Assembly (NCBI RefSeq): GCF_963678245.1 | Contig: NZ_OY782770.1 | Coordinates: 930,001-994,000 of the forward strand | Source: an uncultured Sunxiuqinia sp. | GTDB lineage: Bacteria; Bacteroidota; Bacteroidia; Bacteroidales; Prolixibacteraceae | Direction: 5' to 3' | DNA: 64,000 nucleotides | In this document: positions 53,745-60,530 of the stretch, piece after piece | How the letters are laid out: every line of letters begins with the position of its first letter | Position numbering within the stretch: the first letter of the stretch is position 1 | Notes under the pieces: generated by a model | Told to the model about the DNA's origin: nothing | Databases searched by the model: none | Seen by the model: the letters and a program-made list of their open reading frames with translations, nothing else | Position numbers and translations under genes: made by a program

Positions 53745-54707
53745 ATGATCGATCTAATAAAAATGAGTAAAACCGGACTTACAAATAGCGAAATTTTTAG
53801 CATTTCAGAGGATAACAACCTCCAAACAAACAGCAAAGCCGGGGTTTTCTTTTTTGACAATCAGAATCAAAAGTTTATACAAGGCTTTTATTTACGAATT
53901 GAAACAAGCAAAGCAAAAAGGCTGAAATTAGAATGCAGCTTGCACAAGTTTTTTAACTATATCCGAACAGGGAAACAGGCAAATTTCGATCTATTCAGCA
54001 TCACCAACGCACGGCAAAGCCTTGAATTACTGAAAGAAAAAACAGGCATAGAGCCGGAAAACCTCAATGTGAACTACTACGAAATAGGGCTAAACTTATA
54101 CATGGAAAAGGACTGCCGCACCTACATTGATCAAATGCAGACTATTGGGGTTCTCGACAACAAGCGGCGGTTTTTCGTTAATCCGAGATACAAAGGCGAG
54201 CGTGTGAAAACGACCGTTTTCCACAGGCATATTAAGAAAGTATACAAGGTTTACGACAAGGTACACGAAATGAGGGACAAACAGCGGAAAGATATCCCGG
54301 AGGCCACCCCAAACATATTGAGAATTGAAACCACTCAACGCAGGGTTGAAAAATTGACTGTCGCTGACCTAATGACCCCCAAGACTATAAAGAAATTGAC
54401 CGACCAGTTTTTAAAGGATTGGCGAACGGTTCAATTTGACCCGGCAATTGAAGCCAAAAAAGGCACGCACCAAAGGAAAATAAGTCTGTGTCAAAAGATA
54501 ATCTTATTCGGAAAAGAGGAAGTCTTGAAAATGGCGAAAGAAGACTTTGCAGCAGGGAAACTGACCGAAAAACGATATAGAAATAAACGCGAATTCATTG
54601 GAAATGAGTGGGATATATTCAAAAAAACAATACAGGTAGAGAAAGCCCCGGAGGAAATGGAATTTAGAGAAAAGATAAACGAGGCGATAGAAATAGTAAA
54701 GCTCTGA
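53745..54707 (+). CDS. Phage/plasmid replication protein, gene II/X (CRI)-like
   Basis: About 320 residues from ATG 53745 (MIDLIKMSKTGL); an upstream TTG lies inside the preceding gene. The middle has KKVYKVYDKVHEM and, about 15 residues on, ILRIETTQRRVEKL, the conserved K-x-Y-D-K ... LR(I/V)E pattern of the gene II/X replication initiators of filamentous phages and related plasmid proteins. Those enzymes nick one strand and start rolling-circle replication. The Tyr residues in YIDQMQTIG and VYKVYDK are candidate nicking residues. The assignment is by pattern only; a generic replication initiator is the alternative. Confidence 0.55.
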   Translation: MIDLIKMSKTGLTNSEIFSISEDNNLQTNSKAGVFFFDNQNQKFIQGFYLRIETSKAKRLKLECSLHKFFNYIRTGKQANFDLFSITNARQSLELLKEKTGIEPENLNVNYYEIGLNLYMEKDCRTYIDQMQTIGVLDNKRRFFVNPRYKGERVKTTVFHRHIKKVYKVYDKVHEMRDKQRKDIPEATPNILRIETTQRRVEKLTVADLMTPKTIKKLTDQFLKDWRTVQFDPAIEAKKGTHQRKISLCQKIILFGKEEVLKMAKEDFAAGKLTEKRYRNKREFIGNEWDIFKKTIQVEKAPEEMEFREKINEAIEIVKL

Positions 54708-54881
54708 CTACCAGCATTATAAGCACGACAAAAAGGGCATATTTCTTGTAAAACACAAATGCCTGATTTTAAGTTAATTAAGTATTGGCGTGATACGAAA
54801 TGATAAACAGTGATAAAATACAAGTCGCTTTTTGGGAGGCCTATTAATGCTCCCTGACATTTGGGAAACTTGTTCTATACG

Positions 54882-54912
54882 TCCCGGAGGGAAGGCCGAG
54901 CAAAGCGAGGCC
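54882..54912 (+). other. GC-rich hairpins, candidate replication origin
   Basis: In otherwise AT-rich DNA, TCCC-GGA-GGGA (54882-54892) is followed at once by GGCC-N11-GGCC (54894-54912), where N11 is a near-palindromic GAGCAAAGCGA. Two adjacent small hairpins just 3' of a rolling-circle-type initiator would suit a double-strand origin or nick site. No nick sequence can be named. Alternatives are a terminator or an oriT-like site. Confidence 0.4.
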
Positions 54913-54952
54913 ATAGAAACGACAAAAATAAAACATTGATAAAAATCTATGT

Positions 54953-55168
54953 ATGCAAAAGGATTCAGTGTATGTATTAAAGAAAATTATTAAAGTTCAA
55001 GAAATAACGATTCGGGAAAAGGAACGTGGAGCAACTCAGAAGTGGATTTATGAAAATTTGATCCGGGATGAGTTCTTTATCAGCTTGTCAACATTCAACA
55101 ATTATCTGGCTCGAAATGCAAAAAAGGAGCTTAAGGAGTTGGAAGATGAAACTAAGGGTAATAAATGA
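54953..55168 (+). CDS. Small HTH-like protein
   Basis: A 71-residue protein, charged and helical. KWIYENLIRDEFFISLSTFNNYLARNAKKEL resembles a winged or simple HTH found in many short Bacteroidota mobile-element proteins, but the fit is weak. It sits downstream of the hairpin region and upstream of the iteron-like array. Function unknown. Confidence 0.55.
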   Translation: MQKDSVYVLKKIIKVQEITIREKERGATQKWIYENLIRDEFFISLSTFNNYLARNAKKELKELEDETKGNK

Positions 55169-55275
55169 AACTTTTTGAAACTGCATTTTGCCAATATCCC
55201 CACAGAATTGAATTTGAAAATTAGAAAAAGGAGAAAACCGTTTTTTGCATTGAAATTGAGTTTTATAAACCGACA

Positions 55276-55550
55276 GTTTCAAAAAACACCCTTAACCAAG
55301 GATTTTTAAGGGATTAAGGGTATTTGAAAATGAAAAACAACCAAGAAATTAAAAAAACCAATGAGAAATACTTTAATAATGAAGACACAAAGGCTCTACA
55401 AGGTTATATTTCATCTTTGGGGGGTATGGTTTAAAATAGTTTCAAAAAATACCCTTGAAACATCCTGAAAAATACCCTTGAAAAGTTTCATTTTGATTTA
55501 ATCCAAGTTCACTATTTTACACGATAACTTCAAACATACCCTTAAAATGA
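55276..55550. repeat. Iteron-like array (five copies of TTCAAAnAYACCCTT)
   Basis: Copies at 55276-55295, 55315-55331 (inverted), 55439-55461, 55465-55485 and 55529-55550 share the core of A-rich sequence followed by (A/C)AYACCCTT(G/A)AA. Spacing is irregular, so this is not CRISPR. The last copy abuts the ATG of the terminase-like HTH gene. They could be replication iterons or operators for that HTH protein. Confidence 0.7.
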
Positions 55551-55912
55551 GAAAAGCAGCCAAAACAAAAACCAAAAAAGGAGCATCAAGCCGAAATAAA
55601 TACACTCCTGAACATCACGAGAAAGCCCGGCGATATTACTTAATGGGTTTGAATTTATCTGAAATAAGCATTTTAATGAAATGTCCTGTGCGAACCCTTG
55701 AAAAATGGCAAAAGGCTGACGAATGGACAAAATTAAGCCACGGTGAAGCAAACAAGGTAAAAGCTTTGGAGCTACACGAGGCGGGGAAAAGTTACAATGA
55801 CATTGCCGACATGCTTAAAATCAGCCGCGCAACTGTTTGGAGATACTTAAAAGAGGCTAGGGAAAGCCAACAATGGAGGATCAACCATAGCAAACAAATA
55901 CGATATGAATAG
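55547..55912 (+). CDS. Terminase small-subunit-like double HTH protein
   Basis: A 121-residue basic protein with two helix-turn-helix motifs: ARRYYLMGLNLSEISILMKC (continuing PVRTLEKWQKADEW, about residues 27-60) and ALELHEAGKSYNDIADMLKI (continuing SRATVWRYLKEA, about 73-104). The first unit resembles the N-terminal HTH of P2-type terminase ATPases and small terminase subunits that read a packaging site. The second resembles resolvase-type HTHs. With iterons directly upstream it is likely to bind its own control region. It overlaps the next gene by eight bases. Confidence 0.62.
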   Translation: MRKAAKTKTKKGASSRNKYTPEHHEKARRYYLMGLNLSEISILMKCPVRTLEKWQKADEWTKLSHGEANKVKALELHEAGKSYNDIADMLKISRATVWRYLKEARESQQWRINHSKQIRYE

Positions 55913-56630
55913 AAACGAAAGAACCCAAACAATTAACCAGCTAAAGCAAGACGGCTTTAGAGTAGTAAAGAATCATCCTGACCTGTATATCAATGAAAAT
56001 GGAACGATTTACAGCCTCACTGCCGGGAAAACGCTAAAAACAGATTCAAAGAACAGGCTATTGATACAAGGAAAGCGTTTAAACGTTCCAAAACTCATTT
56101 TAGAGGCTTTTAAGGGCGAACCATACAACGGCGGGCAAGTAGTCTACATTGATGGGGATAATAATAATATGGCCTTGGAAAATTTAAAATACAGTCGAAT
56201 TTTGCCGCCGAACGTTTCAAACAATGTGGACAAAGCCGACATGCTGACCGCTATCAGGTGTTATTTTGAGGTTGAAAAACGGTTCAATCTAAAAAACACC
56301 ATACAAACAAAGCTTTATTTACAAGGGATAACAGCCGCCCGGCAGTTCTTCGATACTCATAAAAAAGCCCCTCACATTGGTTTATTCAATGCCTATGTTA
56401 GTGAAATCTTGTGTAGCAAAGCAAAAGCAGCCAAAAGTTACGGGATTGAAACGAGGGACGGGACAGAGATTATAAACGGGTTTTTGAATGAACTGACCAA
56501 AGAAGTACTGGCAGATTTAAAAAACGGGGTTTTAATCTTGCAAGACTACAAGCCTGCCCCAAAAAGCAACACCCAACTACTAAAAGAATTTAAAGCAGAT
56601 CGGGACAAATTGGAACCCGGCAAGAAATAG
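55905..56630 (+). CDS. HNH/NUMOD-like DNA-binding protein
   Basis: A 241-residue protein. Residues about 20-105 look like an HNH-3/NUMOD4 homing-endonuclease module: DLYINENGTIYSLTAGKTLK, then VVYIDGDNNNMALENLKY, where the usual catalytic His (V-x-H-x-D-G) is replaced by Tyr. It is therefore probably inactive as a nuclease or acts as a DNA-binding protein. The C-terminal half is helical with no match. The overlap with the HTH gene suggests the two are used together. Confidence 0.62.
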   Translation: MNRNERTQTINQLKQDGFRVVKNHPDLYINENGTIYSLTAGKTLKTDSKNRLLIQGKRLNVPKLILEAFKGEPYNGGQVVYIDGDNNNMALENLKYSRILPPNVSNNVDKADMLTAIRCYFEVEKRFNLKNTIQTKLYLQGITAARQFFDTHKKAPHIGLFNAYVSEILCSKAKAAKSYGIETRDGTEIINGFLNELTKEVLADLKNGVLILQDYKPAPKSNTQLLKEFKADRDKLEPGKK

Positions 56631-56683
56631 TTTTAGTTCCTCGTAAACTAACAACAACATATGATATTCAAACAGTTAGATAA

Positions 56684-56721
56684 CCGGGTAGAAATTGGGT
56701 AGCAAAAACGGGTAGAAATTG
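56684..56721 (-). repeat. Inverted cluster of the att-like motif
   Basis: Three GGGTAG(A/C)AA units in 38 bases. Read in reverse complement, it resembles the left end at 45297-45325, which has two units spaced nearly the same. Likely integrase arm-binding sites or a remnant of an older end. Confidence 0.6.
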
Positions 56722-56791
56722 ACAATTTTTAGATAGTTTAGAAGTATTAGAGCCCGGGAAATAAACCGGAGTTTGCGAAAACCCAACGATT

Positions 56792-56820
56792 AAGGCCGGA
56801 CAATTCCGGCCTTTTCATTT
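56792..56820 (+). terminator. Intrinsic terminator
   Basis: Perfect 9-bp stem AAGGCCGGA/TCCGGCCTT (56792-56800 with 56805-56813), loop CAAT, then a T-rich tail. It isolates the downstream RNA gene from the phage-like genes. Confidence 0.88.
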
Positions 56821-56876
56821 ATATGCAAAACAACTTAACCTCTATTGAGGGCAAAAAGCTTTTAATTTTTTCTTTG

Positions 56877-56884
56877 TAAGTTTG
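56877..56884 (+). promoter_or_regulatory. -7 element of the small RNA
   Basis: TAAGTTTG matches TAnnTTTG fully, with a predicted start about 6-7 bases downstream at the beginning of the long stem. The -33 region is not a clear TTG. Confidence 0.6.
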
Positions 56885-56889
56885 TATTA

Positions 56890-57014
56890 AGTCATCCGGG
56901 AGCGGTTGAAGCCGAGGCCAACACCTAGCGGGCGATGGGGACAGCGGCGGCTGATAATGACAGCGTTCCCGGATGATCAACCCGCACTAGAGCCGATTAA
57001 ATCGGCTCTTTTTT
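56890..57014 (+). ncRNA. Candidate structured small RNA, about 125 nt
   Basis: The 5' end has a perfect 10-bp stem: 56892-56901 pairs with 56967-56976, enclosing 65 bases of unusually G+C-rich sequence with several GG/CC blocks that can pair. A full terminator hairpin (56989-57009) and T-run follow, and a consensus -7 box precedes it. There is no reading frame. The G+C content contrasts sharply with the AT-rich flanks. It does not look like tRNA, tmRNA, 4.5S RNA or a CRISPR unit. I do not recognise the family. An origin-type structure for a rolling-circle element is the main alternative. Confidence 0.65.
56989..57014 (+). terminator. Terminator of the small RNA
   Basis: 9-bp stem AGAGCCGAT/ATCGGCTCT (56989-56997 with 57001-57009), three-base loop, then TTTTT. 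Confidence 0.9.
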
Positions 57015-57189
57015 ATATATGCATCTAAACAATAAGTACTTATGTCGTATTATTTAAAGCTACTTACTAAGTTGTATTTAACCATTTATAGAGAGTTGTA
57101 GATATACCTTTTTGATTCTGCTATTACTACTTTAATGTGAATTTACTTGTAAATCACTACTTTAATGATTAATTTGAGACATACCGAAA

Positions 57190-57219
57190 TTGTACTTACT
57201 AATTTTTGTATTACATTTG
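57190..57219 (+). promoter_or_regulatory. Promoter of the membrane-protein cassette
   Basis: TTG at 57190-57192, 19 bases, TACATTTG at 57212-57219: a full match to the Bacteroidota consensus, 44 bases before the ATG at 57264. Confidence 0.75.
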
Positions 57220-57263
57220 CGGGGTAAAACAAAATTAATAAGCTACTAAACCTATTTACCCCT

Positions 57264-57572
57264 ATGGATGTTGAAGTAAGTGTTAACGGATCAGGTATTG
57301 TTTCCGAACTTTACAGATTTTATGTAACATATATTGATTTTATAGGTGGGATTCTATTAGGTGTTGTAATTGTCGTAATTTATAATCGTTTTGTTGGTCA
57401 AAGATCTTTGAGAAAAAGTTATGAAAGAACAATAACAGCTTTAGAAGATCAGATAAAGACACTTAAAGGAATAGTTTCGGAACGACTCGAGAGTATTGAT
57501 GTCGAAGAAATAAGTGACAAGAGGCTAATAAAAAATCTAAAGAAATATTTCAAATCAAACAGTTCAAAATAA
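57264..57572 (+). CDS. Small membrane protein with coiled coil
   Basis: A 102-residue protein with one strong membrane segment (about residues 25-45, DFIGGILLGVVIVVIYNRF) followed by a cytoplasmic coiled coil (YERTITALEDQIKTLKGIVSERLES) and a basic tail. No family is recognised. It has its own full promoter and is 19 bases upstream of a second membrane-anchored protein, with a shared terminator. It lies at the cargo end of the integrative element, away from the phage-like core, where accessory functions such as defence or superinfection immunity are common (inference). Confidence 0.7.
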   Translation: MDVEVSVNGSGIVSELYRFYVTYIDFIGGILLGVVIVVIYNRFVGQRSLRKSYERTITALEDQIKTLKGIVSERLESIDVEEISDKRLIKNLKKYFKSNSSK

Positions 57573-57591
57573 TAACTAAAAACAAAACCCA

Positions 57592-58122
57592 ATGATTATT
57601 ACTGTAATTTCTGGCTTGGCTTTGTTATGGTTAATTGCTTATTTAAGGATTAAAAGGACTAGGGTTGTATTGATAAATGATTTGAGGGTTATTTACTCAA
57701 AGATTGAAACTCAGGTTATTGTTGAAAAGGTCAGACCAGACAATAAGCTTGTAAATCTTCTAAAAGGGTACAAGAACATGTTAAAGAATCCTGATTTGGC
57801 CGACATTCAAGTCATGGTGGCATTATCTATGATGCTACCGAAGCACAAAGCAAAAAAATGGAGGTTGCACCATGAAAAATACATGGCAGCAATGCCCCAG
57901 AGTGTTAGGGAGCTTGACACGGAATTCGACTTAGTTATTAGAAAGCTAATCAATATGAGTATGTTGAAGCCTGATTTCATTCTATTTGCTATAAAAATGT
58001 TGTTAAAGTTGGTAGCAAAAGAAAGCTTAAATAAGTTAATGTCAATCCCCAATAGGTACAAAGATTTTAGTTTAAATGAAGTTGTTTACATCAACAATTC
58101 AATGAGATTAACCACAGCATAA
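57592..58122 (+). CDS. Membrane-anchored hypothetical protein
   Basis: A 176-residue protein with an N-terminal membrane segment (residues 2-19) followed by a basic stretch and a helical cytoplasmic domain (KLVNLLKGYKNMLKNPDLAD; VMVALSMMLPKHKAKKW; LINMSMLKPDFILFAIKMLL). The sequence is unusually rich in Met and Lys. I do not recognise it. It is the second gene of a two-gene operon and ends 20 bases before a strong terminator. The pair probably act together at the inner membrane. Confidence 0.68.
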   Translation: MIITVISGLALLWLIAYLRIKRTRVVLINDLRVIYSKIETQVIVEKVRPDNKLVNLLKGYKNMLKNPDLADIQVMVALSMMLPKHKAKKWRLHHEKYMAAMPQSVRELDTEFDLVIRKLINMSMLKPDFILFAIKMLLKLVAKESLNKLMSIPNRYKDFSLNEVVYINNSMRLTTA

Positions 58123-58141
58123 GATCAAAGAATCATATTTT

Positions 58142-58172
58142 AGGCCAGTTGTTTTTGCAGCTGGCCTTTTTT
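58142..58172 (+). terminator. Terminator of the membrane-protein cassette
   Basis: GGCCAG/CTGGCC stem (58143-58148 with 58161-58166), extended by wobble pairs, followed by six T. Lies between the cassette and the right repeat. Confidence 0.88.
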
Positions 58173-58197
58173 ATTAATAAATAACAACACAAAATCT

Positions 58198-58214
58198 ACC
58201 TATTTTCTACCCAG
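58198..58214 (+). repeat. Right direct repeat, candidate attR
   Basis: ACCTATTTTCTACCCAG, one mismatch to 45297-45313. It closes the integrative element; the next sequence is a short gene remnant and then GH97. Confidence 0.65.
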
Positions 58215-58215
58215 A

Positions 58216-58341
58216 GTGTTTTTAGAAACGTATGTACCATTGATTCAAACCTATACAGAAGTTAAAAAACGTTATGGAAAAACGAAAAACGAAAAGATAA
58301 AGTATTTACCCGCTGCAATTTTTGATATATTTACAGAATAA
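58216..58341 (+). pseudogene. Short coding remnant next to attR
   Basis: A frame of 41 codons plus stop that starts right after the repeat with VFLETYVPLIQTYTEVKKRY and ends AAIFDIFTE. It has no start codon other than the GTG at its head and reads as a natural C-terminus. It is probably the tail of a gene cut by insertion of the element or of an older relative. Parent gene not identified. Confidence 0.45.
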
Positions 58342-58464
58342 CTTAAGCCAAATAAAGAACCAGGCATTTCGAATTTTTTAGATCATATAGTCTGTTTCTA
58401 ACAAAACATCCGGGCAAATAAATTTCATTCTATTACTATAACAAACCGAATAAACCTCAAATCT

Positions 58465-60429
58465 ATGTTGATCAAAAACTACACTTCATCGTTACTGCTT
58501 TTCGTACTTTTTTCGTTGCTTACCATCAATTTAGCGGCAAAAGATTACACCGTTAGCTCACCAAACGGGAAAATTTTGACCACGGTAAATACGGACGACG
58601 AAATTCATTGGTCGGCAAGTGTTGATGGGCAGCCAATTTTCAAGAATTGCAAAATGAATCTCACTATAGACGGTGAGGTTTTGGGCGAATCAGTCAAAGT
58701 CAGAAAAATAAAAAGAAGCTCTATATCTGAACAAGTTAAAGTTATCGTCCCGGTTAAATCCAAGATAATAAAAGACGAATATAACCAACTAAGCATTCAA
58801 TTTAAAAATGATTTTTCAGTGGTATTTCGTGTTTTTGATAATGGAATTACCTATCGATTTGAAACCTCGAAAAAGGGCGAAATTATTATCAATAACGAAA
58901 CGGTCGATCTAAATTTTTCGGACAACTATCCAATTTTATTTCCTGAAGAACAATCGCTGCTTTCGCACTACGAACGACTATACATCGACGAAAAACTATC
59001 CGCGTTGAATGCCGGTAGATTTTGCTCACTTCCAACCCTAGTAAAAGCTACCCAAAATATCAAAATTGGGATAACCGAAGCCGACCTGTTCGATTATCCG
59101 GGCTTATTTCTTGAGGCAACCGGTAGTACAAGCTTAAAAAGTAAATTCCCGTACGTAATTTTCGAGTCAAAGTCTAAAGGAGATCGTGACGTTGAGATCA
59201 TTAAACAAGCCGATTATATTGCCAAGACCAACGGCTCCAGAACTTTTCCGTGGCGAGTATTCATGATTAGTGAGGAAGACAAACAGCTGGTTGAAAACCA
59301 ACTCGTGTATTTACTTTCAAGAGACTGCCAACTTGAAAACACGTCGTGGATCAAACCGGGATTGGTCGCCTGGGATTGGTGGAATGACAACAATATTTAC
59401 GGTGTTGATTTTAAATCAGGACTCGACAACCAAACCTATAAGTATTACATTGATTTCGCCTCTAGATACGGAATTCCTTACATCATTTTAGATGAAGGCT
59501 GGTCAAAAACGACAACCAACGTGTTGGAACCAAATCCGAATATTGATATTGATGAACTGGTTCAGTATGGTAAAGAGAGAAATGTCGAGCTTATTTTATG
59601 GTCGCTTTGGGGGCCTGTTAATAAACACATGGACGACATCCTGGATCAATTTGCCAAGTGGGGTATAAAAGGGCTCAAGGTTGATTTCATGGCTCAGGCT
59701 GGCCAGGAAATGGTCAACTTTTACGAGCGTACTGCCCAAGCCTGTGCCGACCGGGAACTACTGGTCGATTTCCATGGGGCATACAAACCCGCGGGTTTGC
59801 GCAGGGCGTATCCCAATGTGATCAATTACGAAGGTGTAAAAGGACTGGAGAATTGCAAATGGTCTGATGTAATTACACCAGAGCATAACGTAACCCTACC
59901 GTTTACACGGATGCTGGCCGGCCCAATGGATTACACTCCTGGTGCCATGCGCAATGCTCAGCATAAAGATTTTAAAATCAGCCACAGCAACCCGATGAGT
60001 ATGGGAACAAGATGCCACCAACTAGCGATGTATGTTGTGTATGATGCGCCCCTTCAGATGCTTTCAGATAATCCATCGAATTATTACAGAGAAGAAGAAA
60101 GTATTCGTTTTTTAAGTAAAATGAAAACCGTTTGGGACGACACTAAAATATTGGACGCCAAAGTTGGCGATTATATTGTTACCGCCCGAAAAAGTGGCAA
60201 TGACTGGTATATTGGCGCCATGACAGATGCAGACTCCCGGACACTCGAAATTGATTTGTCATTTTTGGATGAAGGGGATTACGAACTCGAAATCATGCAG
60301 GATGGCATCAATGCAGATAAAGCGGCAATTGACTATACTTACATGACAAAAACGGCTGACAAAAACACAAAAATTATAATTCCGATGGCATCAGGTGGGG
60401 GCTGGGCAGCAATTTGTAAAAAGAAATAG
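58465..60429 (+). CDS. Glycoside hydrolase family 97
   Basis: A 654-residue secreted enzyme with a signal peptide to about residue 25 (TINLAA). N-terminal beta-supersandwich (YTVSSPNGKILTTVNTDDE), then a TIM barrel (about 270-550): KPGLVAWDWWNDNN, YIILDEGWS, GIKGLKVDFMAQAGQEMV (Asp407) and LVDFHGAYKPAGLRRAYPNV, then a C-terminal beta domain. Asp407 matches the nucleophile position of the retaining GH97 alpha-galactosidases rather than the inverting SusB group (inferred from family knowledge). Calcium-binding acidic residues are expected. No Sus pair is adjacent, so it may serve a general alpha-linked sugar. Confidence 0.9.
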   Translation: MLIKNYTSSLLLFVLFSLLTINLAAKDYTVSSPNGKILTTVNTDDEIHWSASVDGQPIFKNCKMNLTIDGEVLGESVKVRKIKRSSISEQVKVIVPVKSKIIKDEYNQLSIQFKNDFSVVFRVFDNGITYRFETSKKGEIIINNETVDLNFSDNYPILFPEEQSLLSHYERLYIDEKLSALNAGRFCSLPTLVKATQNIKIGITEADLFDYPGLFLEATGSTSLKSKFPYVIFESKSKGDRDVEIIKQADYIAKTNGSRTFPWRVFMISEEDKQLVENQLVYLLSRDCQLENTSWIKPGLVAWDWWNDNNIYGVDFKSGLDNQTYKYYIDFASRYGIPYIILDEGWSKTTTNVLEPNPNIDIDELVQYGKERNVELILWSLWGPVNKHMDDILDQFAKWGIKGLKVDFMAQAGQEMVNFYERTAQACADRELLVDFHGAYKPAGLRRAYPNVINYEGVKGLENCKWSDVITPEHNVTLPFTRMLAGPMDYTPGAMRNAQHKDFKISHSNPMSMGTRCHQLAMYVVYDAPLQMLSDNPSNYYREEESIRFLSKMKTVWDDTKILDAKVGDYIVTARKSGNDWYIGAMTDADSRTLEIDLSFLDEGDYELEIMQDGINADKAAIDYTYMTKTADKNTKIIIPMASGGGWAAICKKK

Positions 60430-60481
60430 ATCCGATTTTTTTTAGAAATTCGCATTGTAAATATCCGGTAAATACACACAA

Positions 60482-60506
60482 AGGCCGCTCCAATCGGAGC
60501 GGCCTC
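60482..60506. terminator. Bidirectional terminator between GH97 and glnN
   Basis: Perfect 9-bp stem GGCCGCTCC/GGAGCGGCC (60483-60491 with 60496-60504) between two convergent genes, with T-rich sequence on both outer sides. Confidence 0.85.
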
Positions 60507-60530
60507 TTATTTGCAATCACTGATAGTACA

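Larger units (their letters stand above)
56631..57263. other. Noncoding region of about 630 bases in the element
   Basis: No protein gene. It contains an inverted cluster of the GGGTAGAAA motif (56684-56721), a terminator (56792-56820), a small structured RNA with promoter and terminator (56877-57014), and the promoter of the 57264 gene. Confidence 0.7.
45297..58214 (+). mobile_element. Integrative element of about 12.9 kb
   Basis: Bounded by 17-base near-identical direct repeats, starting with a tyrosine integrase gene, and with nearly all genes on the plus strand between two ordinary chromosomal genes. It carries phage-type genes (tape measure, terminase-like HTH, gene II/X-like replication protein, excisionase-like HTH) but no recognised capsid, portal, large terminase, lysis or conjugation gene. 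No tRNA lies at either end. Since the integrase is interrupted by a stop, the element may be stuck or need help. Classification as satellite, decayed prophage or integrative plasmid is open. Confidence 0.75.

Noticed and set aside
55276-55550. CRISPR array
   Set aside because: Repeats are short, differ from each other, have both orientations and irregular spacing, and no cas genes are present.
45297-58214. Conjugative element (ICE)
   Set aside because: No relaxase, TraG/coupling protein or Tra genes were found in the whole interval.
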